This document shows, piece after piece, positions 17,648 to 25,805 of a DNA stretch of 46,417 nt. The position numbers were made by a program, and so were the translations under genes. The stretch spans positions 1 to 46,417 of the forward strand of contig JAIOZI010000040.1 of assembly GCA_021740785.1 (NCBI GenBank), read 5' to 3'. Numbering within the stretch: the stretch's first letter is position 1; each line of letters begins with the position of its first letter. A model generated the notes under the pieces. It did no database searches, was not told the origin of the DNA, and saw only the letters and a list, made by a program, of their open reading frames with translations. Origin of the DNA: Melioribacteraceae bacterium (GTDB taxonomy: Bacteria > Bacteroidota > Ignavibacteria > Ignavibacteriales > Melioribacteraceae).

Positions 17648-17779
17648 GAATGTTGAATAAGTAGTGACATTAATAAAACTAGATGGTCAGTATAAACCAA
17701 ATCAAAATGGAAAATCGTATTTGAAATATGAAACAAGCACAATCATCAAAACGCTGAAATATGGTTGGTGAAGAAGTGA
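17648..17779 (+). pseudogene. Decayed 3' end of an envC/M23-type gene
   Basis: Read in frame to TGA at 17777-17779, the last codons give NKHNHQNAEIWLVKK-stop. This lines up residue by residue with the end of the intact EnvC-like protein, NERNYQNPEVWLVRR-stop. Just upstream, FEI followed by TGA (17729-17731) aligns with FEIW, so a TGG to TGA change broke the frame; one missing base in the T-run at 17720-17722 shifts the part before it ('LDGQYKPNQNGKSY'). Most codon differences are synonymous or conservative, so this was once coding. It indicates that the flippase once lay directly behind another envC allele. The relic ends 14 bases before the flippase start. Confidence 0.6.
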
Positions 17780-17793
17780 GAGGAAATTAATTT

Positions 17794-19059
17794 GTGATAA
17801 ATTTTGTAAGAAGAAATCTTAACTTGTTTAAAAATTTTTCATCGCTAACCGTATTACAAATTTCTAACTATATCTTTCCTCTAATTACATTTCCTTATCT
17901 TGTTAGAGTTTTAGGCCCGGAAAAATTCGGCTTAGCAAATTTTGCATTTGCCTTCACACAATACTTTATTACCGTCACGGATTATGGATTCAACCTATCA
18001 GCATCACGCGAAATTTCAATTTTTAGAGGGAATCAAAAACAGATAAACAGCATTTTCAATGCAACAATTTTCATTAAGATTTCTTTATTTTTGATTTCGT
18101 CCGTTATTTATCTTGTAATCATTTTTTCAATCTCTAAATTCAATAATGAATTCTCGGTTTATGGTTTCGCTTTCATAGCGGTTCTCGGAAATGTTTTATT
18201 TGCATCCTGGTTCTTCCAGGGAATTGAAAAGATGGGATACATAACCGCTTTTACAATTATCTTTCGTGCGATCAGCGTTATACTAATCTTCTTAATGATA
18301 AAGAACAGTGAAAACGTATTAGAATATATACTGATTAACAGCGGCTATATGCTTTTAATTGGATTGATTTCATTAGCTTTTATTTTCAAGCAGTTTGATA
18401 TAAATTTTTTCATTCCGACACGTTATCAAATCTTACGTCAATTGAAAAAAGGCTGGCATATTTTTTTATCAACAATTTCGATAAATATATATACGACTTC
18501 CAATACATTTTTGTTGGGATTATTATCTGGGGAAATTGCAGTCGGTTATTTTGCTACTGCGAATAAGCTGCGCGAAGCAGTTCAAGGAATATTCAGCAAT
18601 TCGGGCAGAACTGTTTACCCGCATTTATCAAATTTATTTAATCAATCTAAGGCCAAAGCTGCTAATTTTGTTAAGAAGTATCTGGAAATTGTCGGCACAT
18701 TATCATTTTTAGCGAGTTTAATCTGTTTGATTTTTGCTCACGAAATTATTTTCATTTTGGCGGGAGATGAATATGAAAAGTCAGTGTTAGTTTTTCAGAT
18801 ACTCGCATTTTTACCGTTTATTATAGTACTAAGCAATGTGTTTGGAATCCAAGTTATGCTGAATCTTGGATATTCAAAAGAGTTTAATAAGATAATTGCG
18901 TTTGCCGCATTAATAAATCTGATTTGTATGTTTATATTTGTCCCATTGTTCGAAGCCGCAGGCGCTGGTCTATCGATGATGATAACCGAGTTATTCGTAA
19001 CTATTGTGATGGTGAGTTTTGTGATTAAGAAAAAAATATTGGTTTTGAATGCGATTTAG
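17794..19059 (+). CDS. Polysaccharide flippase (Wzx/RfbX-like)
   Basis: Integral inner-membrane protein of 421 residues with about 12-14 hydrophobic helices, of the MOP/polysaccharide_synt family. The N-terminus carries the family pattern 'FPLITFPYLVRVLGPEKFGL' followed by 'TVTDYGFNLSASREIS'. It would flip undecaprenyl-linked repeat units across the membrane for O-antigen or capsule assembly. The start is GTG at 17794 with AGAGGA about nine bases upstream. It is the first gene of the glycan locus proper. The last 55 or so residues match, imperfectly, a decayed second flippase at 20877-21074. Confidence 0.9.
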   Translation: MINFVRRNLNLFKNFSSLTVLQISNYIFPLITFPYLVRVLGPEKFGLANFAFAFTQYFITVTDYGFNLSASREISIFRGNQKQINSIFNATIFIKISLFLISSVIYLVIIFSISKFNNEFSVYGFAFIAVLGNVLFASWFFQGIEKMGYITAFTIIFRAISVILIFLMIKNSENVLEYILINSGYMLLIGLISLAFIFKQFDINFFIPTRYQILRQLKKGWHIFLSTISINIYTTSNTFLLGLLSGEIAVGYFATANKLREAVQGIFSNSGRTVYPHLSNLFNQSKAKAANFVKKYLEIVGTLSFLASLICLIFAHEIIFILAGDEYEKSVLVFQILAFLPFIIVLSNVFGIQVMLNLGYSKEFNKIIAFAALINLICMFIFVPLFEAAGAGLSMMITELFVTIVMVSFVIKKKILVLNAI

Positions 19060-19129
19060 GTTGCAGAGTACCGAATTAAATTATACTTTACGGTATAATA
19101 CTAAATAGTAAAATACCTATGAGTAAAAA

Positions 19130-20284
19130 ATGAAAAAATCCCCATTTGTGTTTGGAAATATTGTAACTGATATAGCATTTACAAACCGGGACTGGGAAAT
19201 AAAGAAGCTATATTCAAATCTTACAACCGGAATTAACACTATAATTATATCTCCAAGAAGATGGGGGAAGTCCTCGCTAGTCCAGAAAGTATTTAATGAA
19301 ATATCAGATCACAAGAACAAATTTAAAACGGTGCATATAGACTTGTTCATGATAAGTAGTGAGGAAGAGTTTTTACAATTATTTGCAAAAGAAGTTGTTA
19401 AAGCATCCTCTTCAAAAGTTGAGGATTGGTTAAATAGCGGCAGGGAATTTTTCAAACAAATAATTCCCAAAATATCTTTTGGTATTGATCCAAATACAGA
19501 TTTTTCGATCAGTTTTGATTGGAATGAAATAATAAAGAATAAAAATGAGATATTGGATTTACCTGAAAGAATTGCTAAAAAAAAGAAAATGAAATTTATC
19601 GTTGGTCTTGATGAGTTTCAAAATCTTTCCTCAATTAAAAGTTATAAGAAAATTGAGAATAATTTAAGAGCAGTATGGCAGAGACAAAGTAGTGTGACAT
19701 ATTGTATTTATGGCAGCAAAAGACATATGATGACGGAAATCTTTCAAAAATCCTCGAATTCATTTTATAGATTTGGCGATGTGATGCTGCTCGGAAAAAT
19801 TAAAACAGAAAAATGGATTGAATTTATTTCCAGTGGCTTTTATAAAACCAACAAGAGGATTGACAAGTCTGCTGCTGAATTAATACCAACAATTATGAAA
19901 AATCATCCTTGGTATGTGCAGCAACTCTCTCACTATACATGGAATATGACTACCAATAAGGCAACAAAAAAAGAAGTTCGAAAAGCAGTTGAAGAAGTTT
20001 TATTCACAAATATTCCTTTTTATCAACAAGAGACTGAACAATTAAGTAAAACGCAGCTTAATTTATTAAAAGCAATAGCTAATGGTGAAAGTCAATTTAC
20101 AAGTGTTAATGTAATGAGAAAATATGAACTTGGCACGCCGAATAACGTAAGTAAAAACAAAAGTATTCTTATTAACAAAGATTTAATACAATTTACTGAT
20201 AAAGGCTTTGAATTTATTGACCCCGTTTATGAGCTTTGGTTTAGAAAGCAGTTCTTCAATTTTTGTATAGATGATTTATTTTAA
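19130..20284 (+). CDS. Archaeal-type (PF01637-like) AAA ATPase
   Basis: Protein of 384 residues. The N-terminal 'FGNIVTDIAFTNRDWEIKKL' and 'IISPRRWGKSSLVQKVF' (Walker A) segments and Walker B 'FIVGLDEFQNL' mark the PF01637-like STAND-type ATPase group. 'YGSKRHMMTEIF' is the sensor segment. A winged-helix-like C-terminus ('LSKTQLNLLKAIANGESQF') follows. The molecular role is unknown; these genes are often isolated passengers. It lies between the flippase and the glf fragment and is not an obvious glycan gene, though transcribed the same way. It is unrelated in sequence to the DUF4143 ATPase at 16400 beyond the P-loop. Confidence 0.82.
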   Translation: MKKSPFVFGNIVTDIAFTNRDWEIKKLYSNLTTGINTIIISPRRWGKSSLVQKVFNEISDHKNKFKTVHIDLFMISSEEEFLQLFAKEVVKASSSKVEDWLNSGREFFKQIIPKISFGIDPNTDFSISFDWNEIIKNKNEILDLPERIAKKKKMKFIVGLDEFQNLSSIKSYKKIENNLRAVWQRQSSVTYCIYGSKRHMMTEIFQKSSNSFYRFGDVMLLGKIKTEKWIEFISSGFYKTNKRIDKSAAELIPTIMKNHPWYVQQLSHYTWNMTTNKATKKEVRKAVEEVLFTNIPFYQQETEQLSKTQLNLLKAIANGESQFTSVNVMRKYELGTPNNVSKNKSILINKDLIQFTDKGFEFIDPVYELWFRKQFFNFCIDDLF

Positions 20285-20307
20285 TTAACAATAAATTAAA
20301 TGTATTT

Positions 20308-20928
20308 ATGAATTACGACTATCTCATTATTGGCGCCGGCTTCGCAGGTTCTGTTATGGCTGAAAGATTAGCATCGCAGCAAAATAAAAAAGTACTTGTT
20401 GTGGAAAAGCGCAATCACATTGCCGGTAATGCTTATGACGAGTATAATGAACACGGAATTTTAGTTCACCGCTACGGTCCGCATATATTTCATACAAATA
20501 GTAAAAAAGTAATTGAATATCTGTCCATGTTTACAGAATGGCTACCGTATGAGCATAAAGTTTTGGCTAAGTATAATAATGAACTTTATCCAATTCCGAT
20601 TAATAGAATCACCTTGAATAAATTGTACAACAAGAACTTTACGAGTGAAAAAGAAGTTAAAAATTTTTATAATTCCGTAAGAGAAATGAGACATCCGATT
20701 TTAAATTCTGAGGATATTATTGTCAATCAGGTTGGTCACGATTTATTTGAAAAATTTTTCAGATATTACACAAAGAAACAATGGGAAATGGAACCGCGGG
20801 AGTTGAGTCCATCAGTTTGCGGCAGAATTCCGGTTAGAACAAATGATGATTGCAGGTACTTTAGCGATAAGTATCAATTTATGCTGGGGTGCTGGGGTAG
20901 GGATATGATAAAGCGTTTTGCAAGATAA
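20308..20928 (+). pseudogene. glf: Truncated UDP-galactopyranose mutase (glf fragment)
   Basis: The first 192 codons (20308-20883) are a near copy of the intact glf at 22533: 181 of 192 residues agree by my count, including the FAD motif GAGFAGSVMAERL. Homology stops abruptly after '…DKYQFM'; 14 unrelated residues follow before the stop. The lost C-terminal half contains much of the substrate and FAD site, so the product should be inactive. The break coincides with TTATGC, a hexamer also present at the corresponding place in the flippase gene, and flippase-like sequence follows it. This is a recombination scar. Confidence 0.88.
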
Positions 20929-21074
20929 TGATTTTAGTGCGATAATTAATTTATTCCTACTGTTTATTTTCATCCCGATCCATAGGGCAGTTGGGGCAGA
21001 TATCTCTACTAATTGCTGAGATGCTGATAACTATTCTATGTTCACTTTTGTATGTTAGAAAAATATGGAAATAG
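20877..21074 (+). pseudogene. Decayed 3' end of a second flippase gene
   Basis: Allowing for a duplicated GCTGGGGT (20883-20898), frameshifts and a stop, translation gives GYDKAFCKIMILV, then AIINLFLLFIFIPIHRAVGA, then ISLLIAEMLITILCSLLYVR and KIWK-stop (21072-21074). These align in order with GYSKEFNKIIAFA, ALINLICMFIFVPLFEAAGA, LSMMITELFVTIVMVSFVIK and KKI of the intact flippase. The relic's stop overlaps the start of the GT-C gene by ten bases, so an older operon ran flippase, GT-C, glf. The divergence shows a different flippase allele, not a recent copy. Confidence 0.68.
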
Positions 21075-22543
21075 TAAAAACTAAAATCGAATATTATATT
21101 ACCAAGTTGAAAGTGTTAAGCAAGACTGCAAAACTTGTATTATTAACGATACTTACTGTATTATTTTTAGGCATCTTTACCTATTATGGTTTTGGAAAAA
21201 ATCTTTGGTTGGATGAACTATTCTCTATTCAAGTCATAGATCAAGATGCACCAAAACAAATTATCACCAAATTGTATTTAGGTGCGGATACAAATGCCCC
21301 TCTCTATTTTGTATTTCTAAAATTCTACTCAGATATATTTGGGTCCTCAGATTTTTCTCTTAAAATATTTTCACTGACTTGCGTGTTTTTGTCATTGATC
21401 ATTCTTTACCGAGTTTTTAGAAATTTTGGATTTAATGAAAGCGATATTTTATTGGTTCTGTTTTTTTTAATATTATCACAAGCGATTTCAACATATTTAC
21501 TTGTGGAGATTAGGGCTTATTCTCTTTACTTTTTACTGTCAACACTAACAGTATTAATATATTTAAGAAGTTTAGCTTCGGATTCTGTCACTGATTATTT
21601 TCATTTAATTTTCATTAATACCGCTTTGCTTTATACACATTATTTTTCATTCTTTTTAATTTCCGCAATAACTATATATGAGGTTTTGTTCCACAGAAGA
21701 AAAAAATACTTTCTTAGTTTGTTATTTAGTTTTTTGCTGTTTTCTGTTTGGATACCTGCTGTACTAAATCAATATTCTATAGGCAAAGGTTTGGTGCACC
21801 ATTCAATACCCTCAGTTATAGATGTTGTTTTTTCTTATAGATTTTTAATTGGATTTGGAGGGATTATTATTCTTTTTACGTCATTAATTTATTTAGTTTT
21901 CATTGAGAAAAAACGTGAACTGAACAGAATTCTTGTTTTTGGAATAATTCTTAGCATCCCACCCTTTCTTAATATCATTTTTTCAAAGGTTGGAATAAGT
22001 GTTCATAGCCCAAGGTATTTCATTTTTTCATTAATTGGGTTATCAATTATTTTGTTGTACACAATTAATAAACTTCAATTTAAGATAAAAATAATTTTAA
22101 TAATAATTTTAACTGCATTGGGAGTAAATCGAGTTTTGGCATACTCGGCATATATATATGAGAACCGCAAATACGTTGAGAAACTCAATGAAAAATCGCT
22201 AATTGATTTTCCTCTAGTTACTGAGAGTCCTCATATTTATTATCCGATCGACCATTACAATGAAAAGCAAGATGTATTTTTCTTACTAGATTCTTTATCA
22301 GCATTCGCTAACGGTAACATAAAAAATGCACCTTATGACTATTATTTGTTGAAAAACTATAAACGATTTTACTTTTTGCCGAACATTTTACCTATAGATA
22401 ATTTTTTAAAAATTCATAAAAAATTCTTTCTAATCAATGAGAATGAGCGGATGCTTTATGAAGTGAGATTTAAGAATAATAGCAAATATGAGATTACAAA
22501 AATGGATTCTATCATTTATAAAATTGAGACTAATGAAATATGA
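21065..22543 (+). CDS. GT-C family (GT39/ArnT-like) membrane glycosyltransferase
   Basis: Polytopic membrane protein of 492 residues with about 10-12 hydrophobic helices. The first extracytoplasmic loop holds 'LWLDELFSI', the conserved acidic pair of dolichyl/undecaprenyl-phosphate-sugar-dependent GT-C enzymes, followed by 'NAPLYFVFLKFY' as in the GT39/ArnT group. It should transfer a sugar from a lipid-phosphate donor on the periplasmic side, for example as a side branch on the repeat unit or on lipid A. It overlaps the intact glf by 11 bases, consistent with one operon. Confidence 0.82.
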   Translation: MEIVKTKIEYYITKLKVLSKTAKLVLLTILTVLFLGIFTYYGFGKNLWLDELFSIQVIDQDAPKQIITKLYLGADTNAPLYFVFLKFYSDIFGSSDFSLKIFSLTCVFLSLIILYRVFRNFGFNESDILLVLFFLILSQAISTYLLVEIRAYSLYFLLSTLTVLIYLRSLASDSVTDYFHLIFINTALLYTHYFSFFLISAITIYEVLFHRRKKYFLSLLFSFLLFSVWIPAVLNQYSIGKGLVHHSIPSVIDVVFSYRFLIGFGGIIILFTSLIYLVFIEKKRELNRILVFGIILSIPPFLNIIFSKVGISVHSPRYFIFSLIGLSIILLYTINKLQFKIKIILIIILTALGVNRVLAYSAYIYENRKYVEKLNEKSLIDFPLVTESPHIYYPIDHYNEKQDVFFLLDSLSAFANGNIKNAPYDYYLLKNYKRFYFLPNILPIDNFLKIHKKFFLINENERMLYEVRFKNNSKYEITKMDSIIYKIETNEI

Positions 22544-23633
22544 TTATTTAATAATAGGTGCGGGCTTCGCAGGCTCAGTTATGGCTGAAAGATTAGCATC
22601 GCAGCAAAATAAAAAAGTACTTGTTGTGGAAAAGCGCAATCACATTGCCGGTAATGCATATGATGAATATGATGAGCATGGAATTTTAGTTCACCGCTAC
22701 GGTCCGCATATATTTCATACAAATAGTAAAAAAGTATTTGAATATCTATCGTTATTTACAGAATGGATACCGTATGAGCATAAAGTTTTAGCCAAGTTCA
22801 ATAATGAACTTTATCCAATTCCGATTAATAGAATCACTTTGAATAAATTGTACAACAAGAACTTTAAGAGTGAAAAAGAAGTTGAAAATTTTTATAATTC
22901 CGTAAAAGAAAAGAGACATCCGATTTTAAATTCTGAAGATATAATTGTCAATCAGGTTGGCCATGACTTATTTGAAAAATTTTTTAGATATTACACAAAG
23001 AAACAATGGGAAATGGAACCGCGAGAATTGAGTCCATCTGTTTGCGGACGTATACCCGTCAGAACAAATGACGATTGCAGATACTTTACTGATAAGTATC
23101 AATTTATGCCGAAAGAAGGCTACATAAAAATGTTTGAAAAGATGCTATCGCATAAAAATATAGAAATAGTATTAAACACTGATTACAAGAAAGTAATTGA
23201 AGATATTAAATTTGATAAAATGATATATACCGGACCGATTGATTATTTTTTTGACTATCAATTCGGCAAGCTGCCTTACCGCTCGATTCGGTTTGAGTGG
23301 GAGACACTTGATTTGGAATTTTATCAAGAAACAGCTCAAGTTAATTATACTGGTCCGGAGGTAGCTTTCACTAGAATAATTGAACACAAGTATTTATCGG
23401 GTCAGAAAGCAATTAAAACAACAATAAGTAAAGAATATCCTAACTCAAACGGTGAACCATTTTACCCAATCCCAAATGTGAGTAGCCAAACACTATACAA
23501 TCAATACAAAAAAGAAAGTGAAAAAATTAAAAATGTAATCTTCACCGGTAGATTAGCTGAGTACAAATATTATAATATGGATCAGGTGGTAGCTCAAACC
23601 CTCAATCAATTTAGGAAATTAGCCACAACATGA
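22533..23633 (+). CDS. glf: UDP-galactopyranose mutase
   Basis: Flavoenzyme of 366 residues (usual length) that converts UDP-galactopyranose to UDP-galactofuranose, the donor for Galf residues in surface glycans. The FAD-binding GAGFAGSV begins at about residue 10; HIAGNAYDE, GPHIFHTNSKKV, 'FRYYTKKQWEMEP' and the C-terminal 'GRLAEYKYYNMDQVVAQTL' are all characteristic. ATG at 22533 was chosen because it gives the family N-terminus (MKYDYLIIGAG); the frame is open 15 codons upstream inside the preceding gene. The stop overlaps the next start (ATGA). A truncated near-copy lies at 20308. Confidence 0.96.
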   Translation: MKYDYLIIGAGFAGSVMAERLASQQNKKVLVVEKRNHIAGNAYDEYDEHGILVHRYGPHIFHTNSKKVFEYLSLFTEWIPYEHKVLAKFNNELYPIPINRITLNKLYNKNFKSEKEVENFYNSVKEKRHPILNSEDIIVNQVGHDLFEKFFRYYTKKQWEMEPRELSPSVCGRIPVRTNDDCRYFTDKYQFMPKEGYIKMFEKMLSHKNIEIVLNTDYKKVIEDIKFDKMIYTGPIDYFFDYQFGKLPYRSIRFEWETLDLEFYQETAQVNYTGPEVAFTRIIEHKYLSGQKAIKTTISKEYPNSNGEPFYPIPNVSSQTLYNQYKKESEKIKNVIFTGRLAEYKYYNMDQVVAQTLNQFRKLATT

Positions 23634-24550
23634 ATCCCTTAGTAACAGTAAATATTCTTTCATATAATCGAATAGAAGAACTGCGAAATACATTGACAAA
23701 AGTTTTTGATCAAGATTATAAAAATATAGAAGTAATTGTAGTTGATAATGCTTCTGCAGATGGCTCTCCTGAAATGGTTGAGAAGGAATTCCCAAATGTA
23801 AAGTTGATAAAACTTGAAAAAAATATTGGTATAGCAGGGTGGAACAGAGGTTTTGAAATTGCAAAAGGGGAGTTTGTGTTGGTTTTGGATGATGATGCTT
23901 ATCCTGATATTACCTCATTGAATCTGGGGGTGTCTTATTTAAAATCAAATTGTAGTTATGGAATAGTGGCTTATCGAATTGAAAATAAAAGATATCATTT
24001 ATCTGAAACGGCTAATTTTTTTGATCCCCCCAAAATGTTTGTCGGTTGCGGTGCCTTAATCTCAAATTCTGTAATTAATTCGATAGGTTATTTTAATGAG
24101 AGAATTTTTATTTACTATCATGAACTAGACTACTCAGCACGTTGTTATAATGCCGGATATAAAATCAAATATTTAGATAAAGCTAAGATATATCATCTGC
24201 AATCTTCGTCAGGAAGGAATGATTATTCAATAAATCCATTTATTTCTTCCTTTAGATTTTATAACTATTTTATCAGCTTTTCAATTTTCCTTTTTAGTTA
24301 TTTTCATTACAGACATGCGATAAAATATTTTGGTAAGTGGATAGTAAATCGTTTGATTATTTGTTTCCGTTACTCGTACTATAAAAGTTTTATAAAAGCC
24401 TTAGTATATATTTTCGCGAATATTAGAGGAATTGTCTCTGAAAGAAAAGTCTTAGATAAAAATGTACAACAGTTTTATAATAATGGAAATCATGCATTGG
24501 TAGATCGTCTATATTTCCCTACTTTCAGAAATGTTTTTAATAAAACTTAA
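23630..24550 (+). CDS. GT2 family glycosyltransferase
   Basis: Cytoplasmic, probably membrane-associated transferase of 306 residues with a GT-A fold. Motifs seen are 'VTVNILSYNR' at the N-terminus, 'VVDNASADGS', the DXD-type 'LVLDDDAYPD', 'GCGALISNSVI' and the acceptor-side 'FNERIFIYYHELDYSAR' (ED-type motif). The pattern is that of rhamnosyl/galactofuranosyl-like WcaA-type enzymes. With glf directly upstream and a four-base overlap, a galactofuranosyltransferase is possible, but donor specificity cannot be read from the sequence. Confidence 0.88.
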   Translation: MNPLVTVNILSYNRIEELRNTLTKVFDQDYKNIEVIVVDNASADGSPEMVEKEFPNVKLIKLEKNIGIAGWNRGFEIAKGEFVLVLDDDAYPDITSLNLGVSYLKSNCSYGIVAYRIENKRYHLSETANFFDPPKMFVGCGALISNSVINSIGYFNERIFIYYHELDYSARCYNAGYKIKYLDKAKIYHLQSSSGRNDYSINPFISSFRFYNYFISFSIFLFSYFHYRHAIKYFGKWIVNRLIICFRYSYYKSFIKALVYIFANIRGIVSERKVLDKNVQQFYNNGNHALVDRLYFPTFRNVFNKT

Positions 24551-25661
24551 AAATATACTCGCCGTAAGTATTATATTTTTTTTGAAAATTTTATTTAGGG
24601 TAAAGCTTACTTCTAGTGTAAAAAATCTTATAGTTTTTAAACACGATAAGTTTCTTGGTGATTTAATAATTGCATCTATATTTTTCGTTAATGCTGCAAA
24701 GTTTGATAAATTTCAAAAAATAATATTTGTTACGGATAGTAAAAACTCAGAGTTATTCGAGGAATATTCAGGGAATATATTAATATTAAAAATAGACAGT
24801 GCTAAGTACAAGAGAAATATTTTCTATAAGATAAAAAAAATAATAGAAATTCGGTCACATCATCCCACACATTGTATTAATCTAAATTTAAGAGTTGGAA
24901 TAAATATTGATGAATTGCCATTAGTTTGTGGTGCAAAAACTCTTTATGGACTAGCTGATTCAAATTCATCAAAGCGTACTCTAGGAAGTCTAACTGATAA
25001 ATATTATTATCAACTGTATAAAAATAGTAATCAAATTTTGCTTTATCGCTATAGATATCTACTAGAAATGGTCGCGGATGAAAAAATACAAGTAAAAACT
25101 ATTATTCCAATGGGAACAACAACCCAAGGAACAATTGATACCATATTAAAGAAGATTCAGAATAAAAAGATAATTTTAATAAACCCATTATCATCCAGAA
25201 ATGTGAAAAATTGGTCAATTAATAATTATAAAATGTTATTAAAAGAAATTATTTTGCTTCGTGATATCCATGTCATTTTGCTGGGCACTAAATCCCAAGA
25301 AAGCCAATTAAATGAACTTGTTTTAGATGTGAGTTATGTGAGGAATTTAGCAGGGAAATTATCTCTTATTGAAATCGCAAAGTTAATGAAACATTCAGCA
25401 ATTTTTATTGGCAATGATTCCGGGTTATTTCACTTGGCGAATGCTATAGATATTAGTTTTATTATTTTAATAGGTGGGGGTTCATATGGACTTTTTTATC
25501 CATATCCATATTGTAAAAATAAAATATATTTATATAATAGTCTTCCTTGTTTCGGATGTGAATGGCATTGTATTTATACAGAGCCAAAATGTATGACAGA
25601 AATAAAAGTTAATGAAGTACTAATAAACGTAAAAAAAATATTGAGTAGAGAAAAGAAATGA
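24531..25661 (+). CDS. GT9 (heptosyltransferase-like) glycosyltransferase
   Basis: GT-B enzyme of 376 residues resembling the LPS heptosyltransferases. 'KHDKFLGDLIIASIFF' is the N-terminal acceptor loop, 'INPLSSRNVKNWSINNYKML' the family mid-region, and 'GNDSGLFHLANAIDISFIIL' the donor-binding motif. The C-terminal cysteines 'PCFGCEWHC…PKCM' are typical of GT9. The start lies 20 bases inside the previous gene. From here to about 28890 the coding DNA is visibly richer in A and T than its flanks, suggesting acquisition from another source. The sugar transferred is unknown. Confidence 0.88.
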   Translation: MFLIKLKNILAVSIIFFLKILFRVKLTSSVKNLIVFKHDKFLGDLIIASIFFVNAAKFDKFQKIIFVTDSKNSELFEEYSGNILILKIDSAKYKRNIFYKIKKIIEIRSHHPTHCINLNLRVGINIDELPLVCGAKTLYGLADSNSSKRTLGSLTDKYYYQLYKNSNQILLYRYRYLLEMVADEKIQVKTIIPMGTTTQGTIDTILKKIQNKKIILINPLSSRNVKNWSINNYKMLLKEIILLRDIHVILLGTKSQESQLNELVLDVSYVRNLAGKLSLIEIAKLMKHSAIFIGNDSGLFHLANAIDISFIILIGGGSYGLFYPYPYCKNKIYLYNSLPCFGCEWHCIYTEPKCMTEIKVNEVLINVKKILSREKK

Positions 25662-25805
25662 ATGCTTAATTTTAGGAGTAATTCGGAAAATAAGTTTAAT
25701 ACAAAAACAGAAGTTATGCAAACAGTTATTCCGTGTAAAATGCGAAATTTAATAATTTATGTAATTAAATATTATATGTAGCGTAATTATCACTAAAAAA
25801 GAATT
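25662..25805. other. Short intergenic spacer in the glycan locus
   Basis: AT-rich gap between two otherwise tightly packed genes. It holds a 39-codon frame (25662-25781) that I could not match to any family and do not call. It may be a remnant of lost sequence. Confidence 0.35.

Noticed and set aside
17664-17771. 35-codon frame starting at GTG 17664 as a small gene
   Set aside because: Its sequence is better explained as part of the decayed EnvC/M23 C-terminus with a one-base frameshift.
16400-20284. The two ATPases as a defence island
   Set aside because: No nuclease, methylase, toxin or other defence partner accompanies them. DUF4143 and PF01637-like ATPases are common isolated genes.
20308-20928. 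Short second UDP-galactopyranose mutase as a functional enzyme
   Set aside because: It lacks the C-terminal half of the enzyme and ends in unrelated residues at a recombination junction.
25662-25781. 39-codon frame after the GT9 gene
   Set aside because: No ribosome site of note, no recognisable family and AT-rich composition in which short frames arise by chance.
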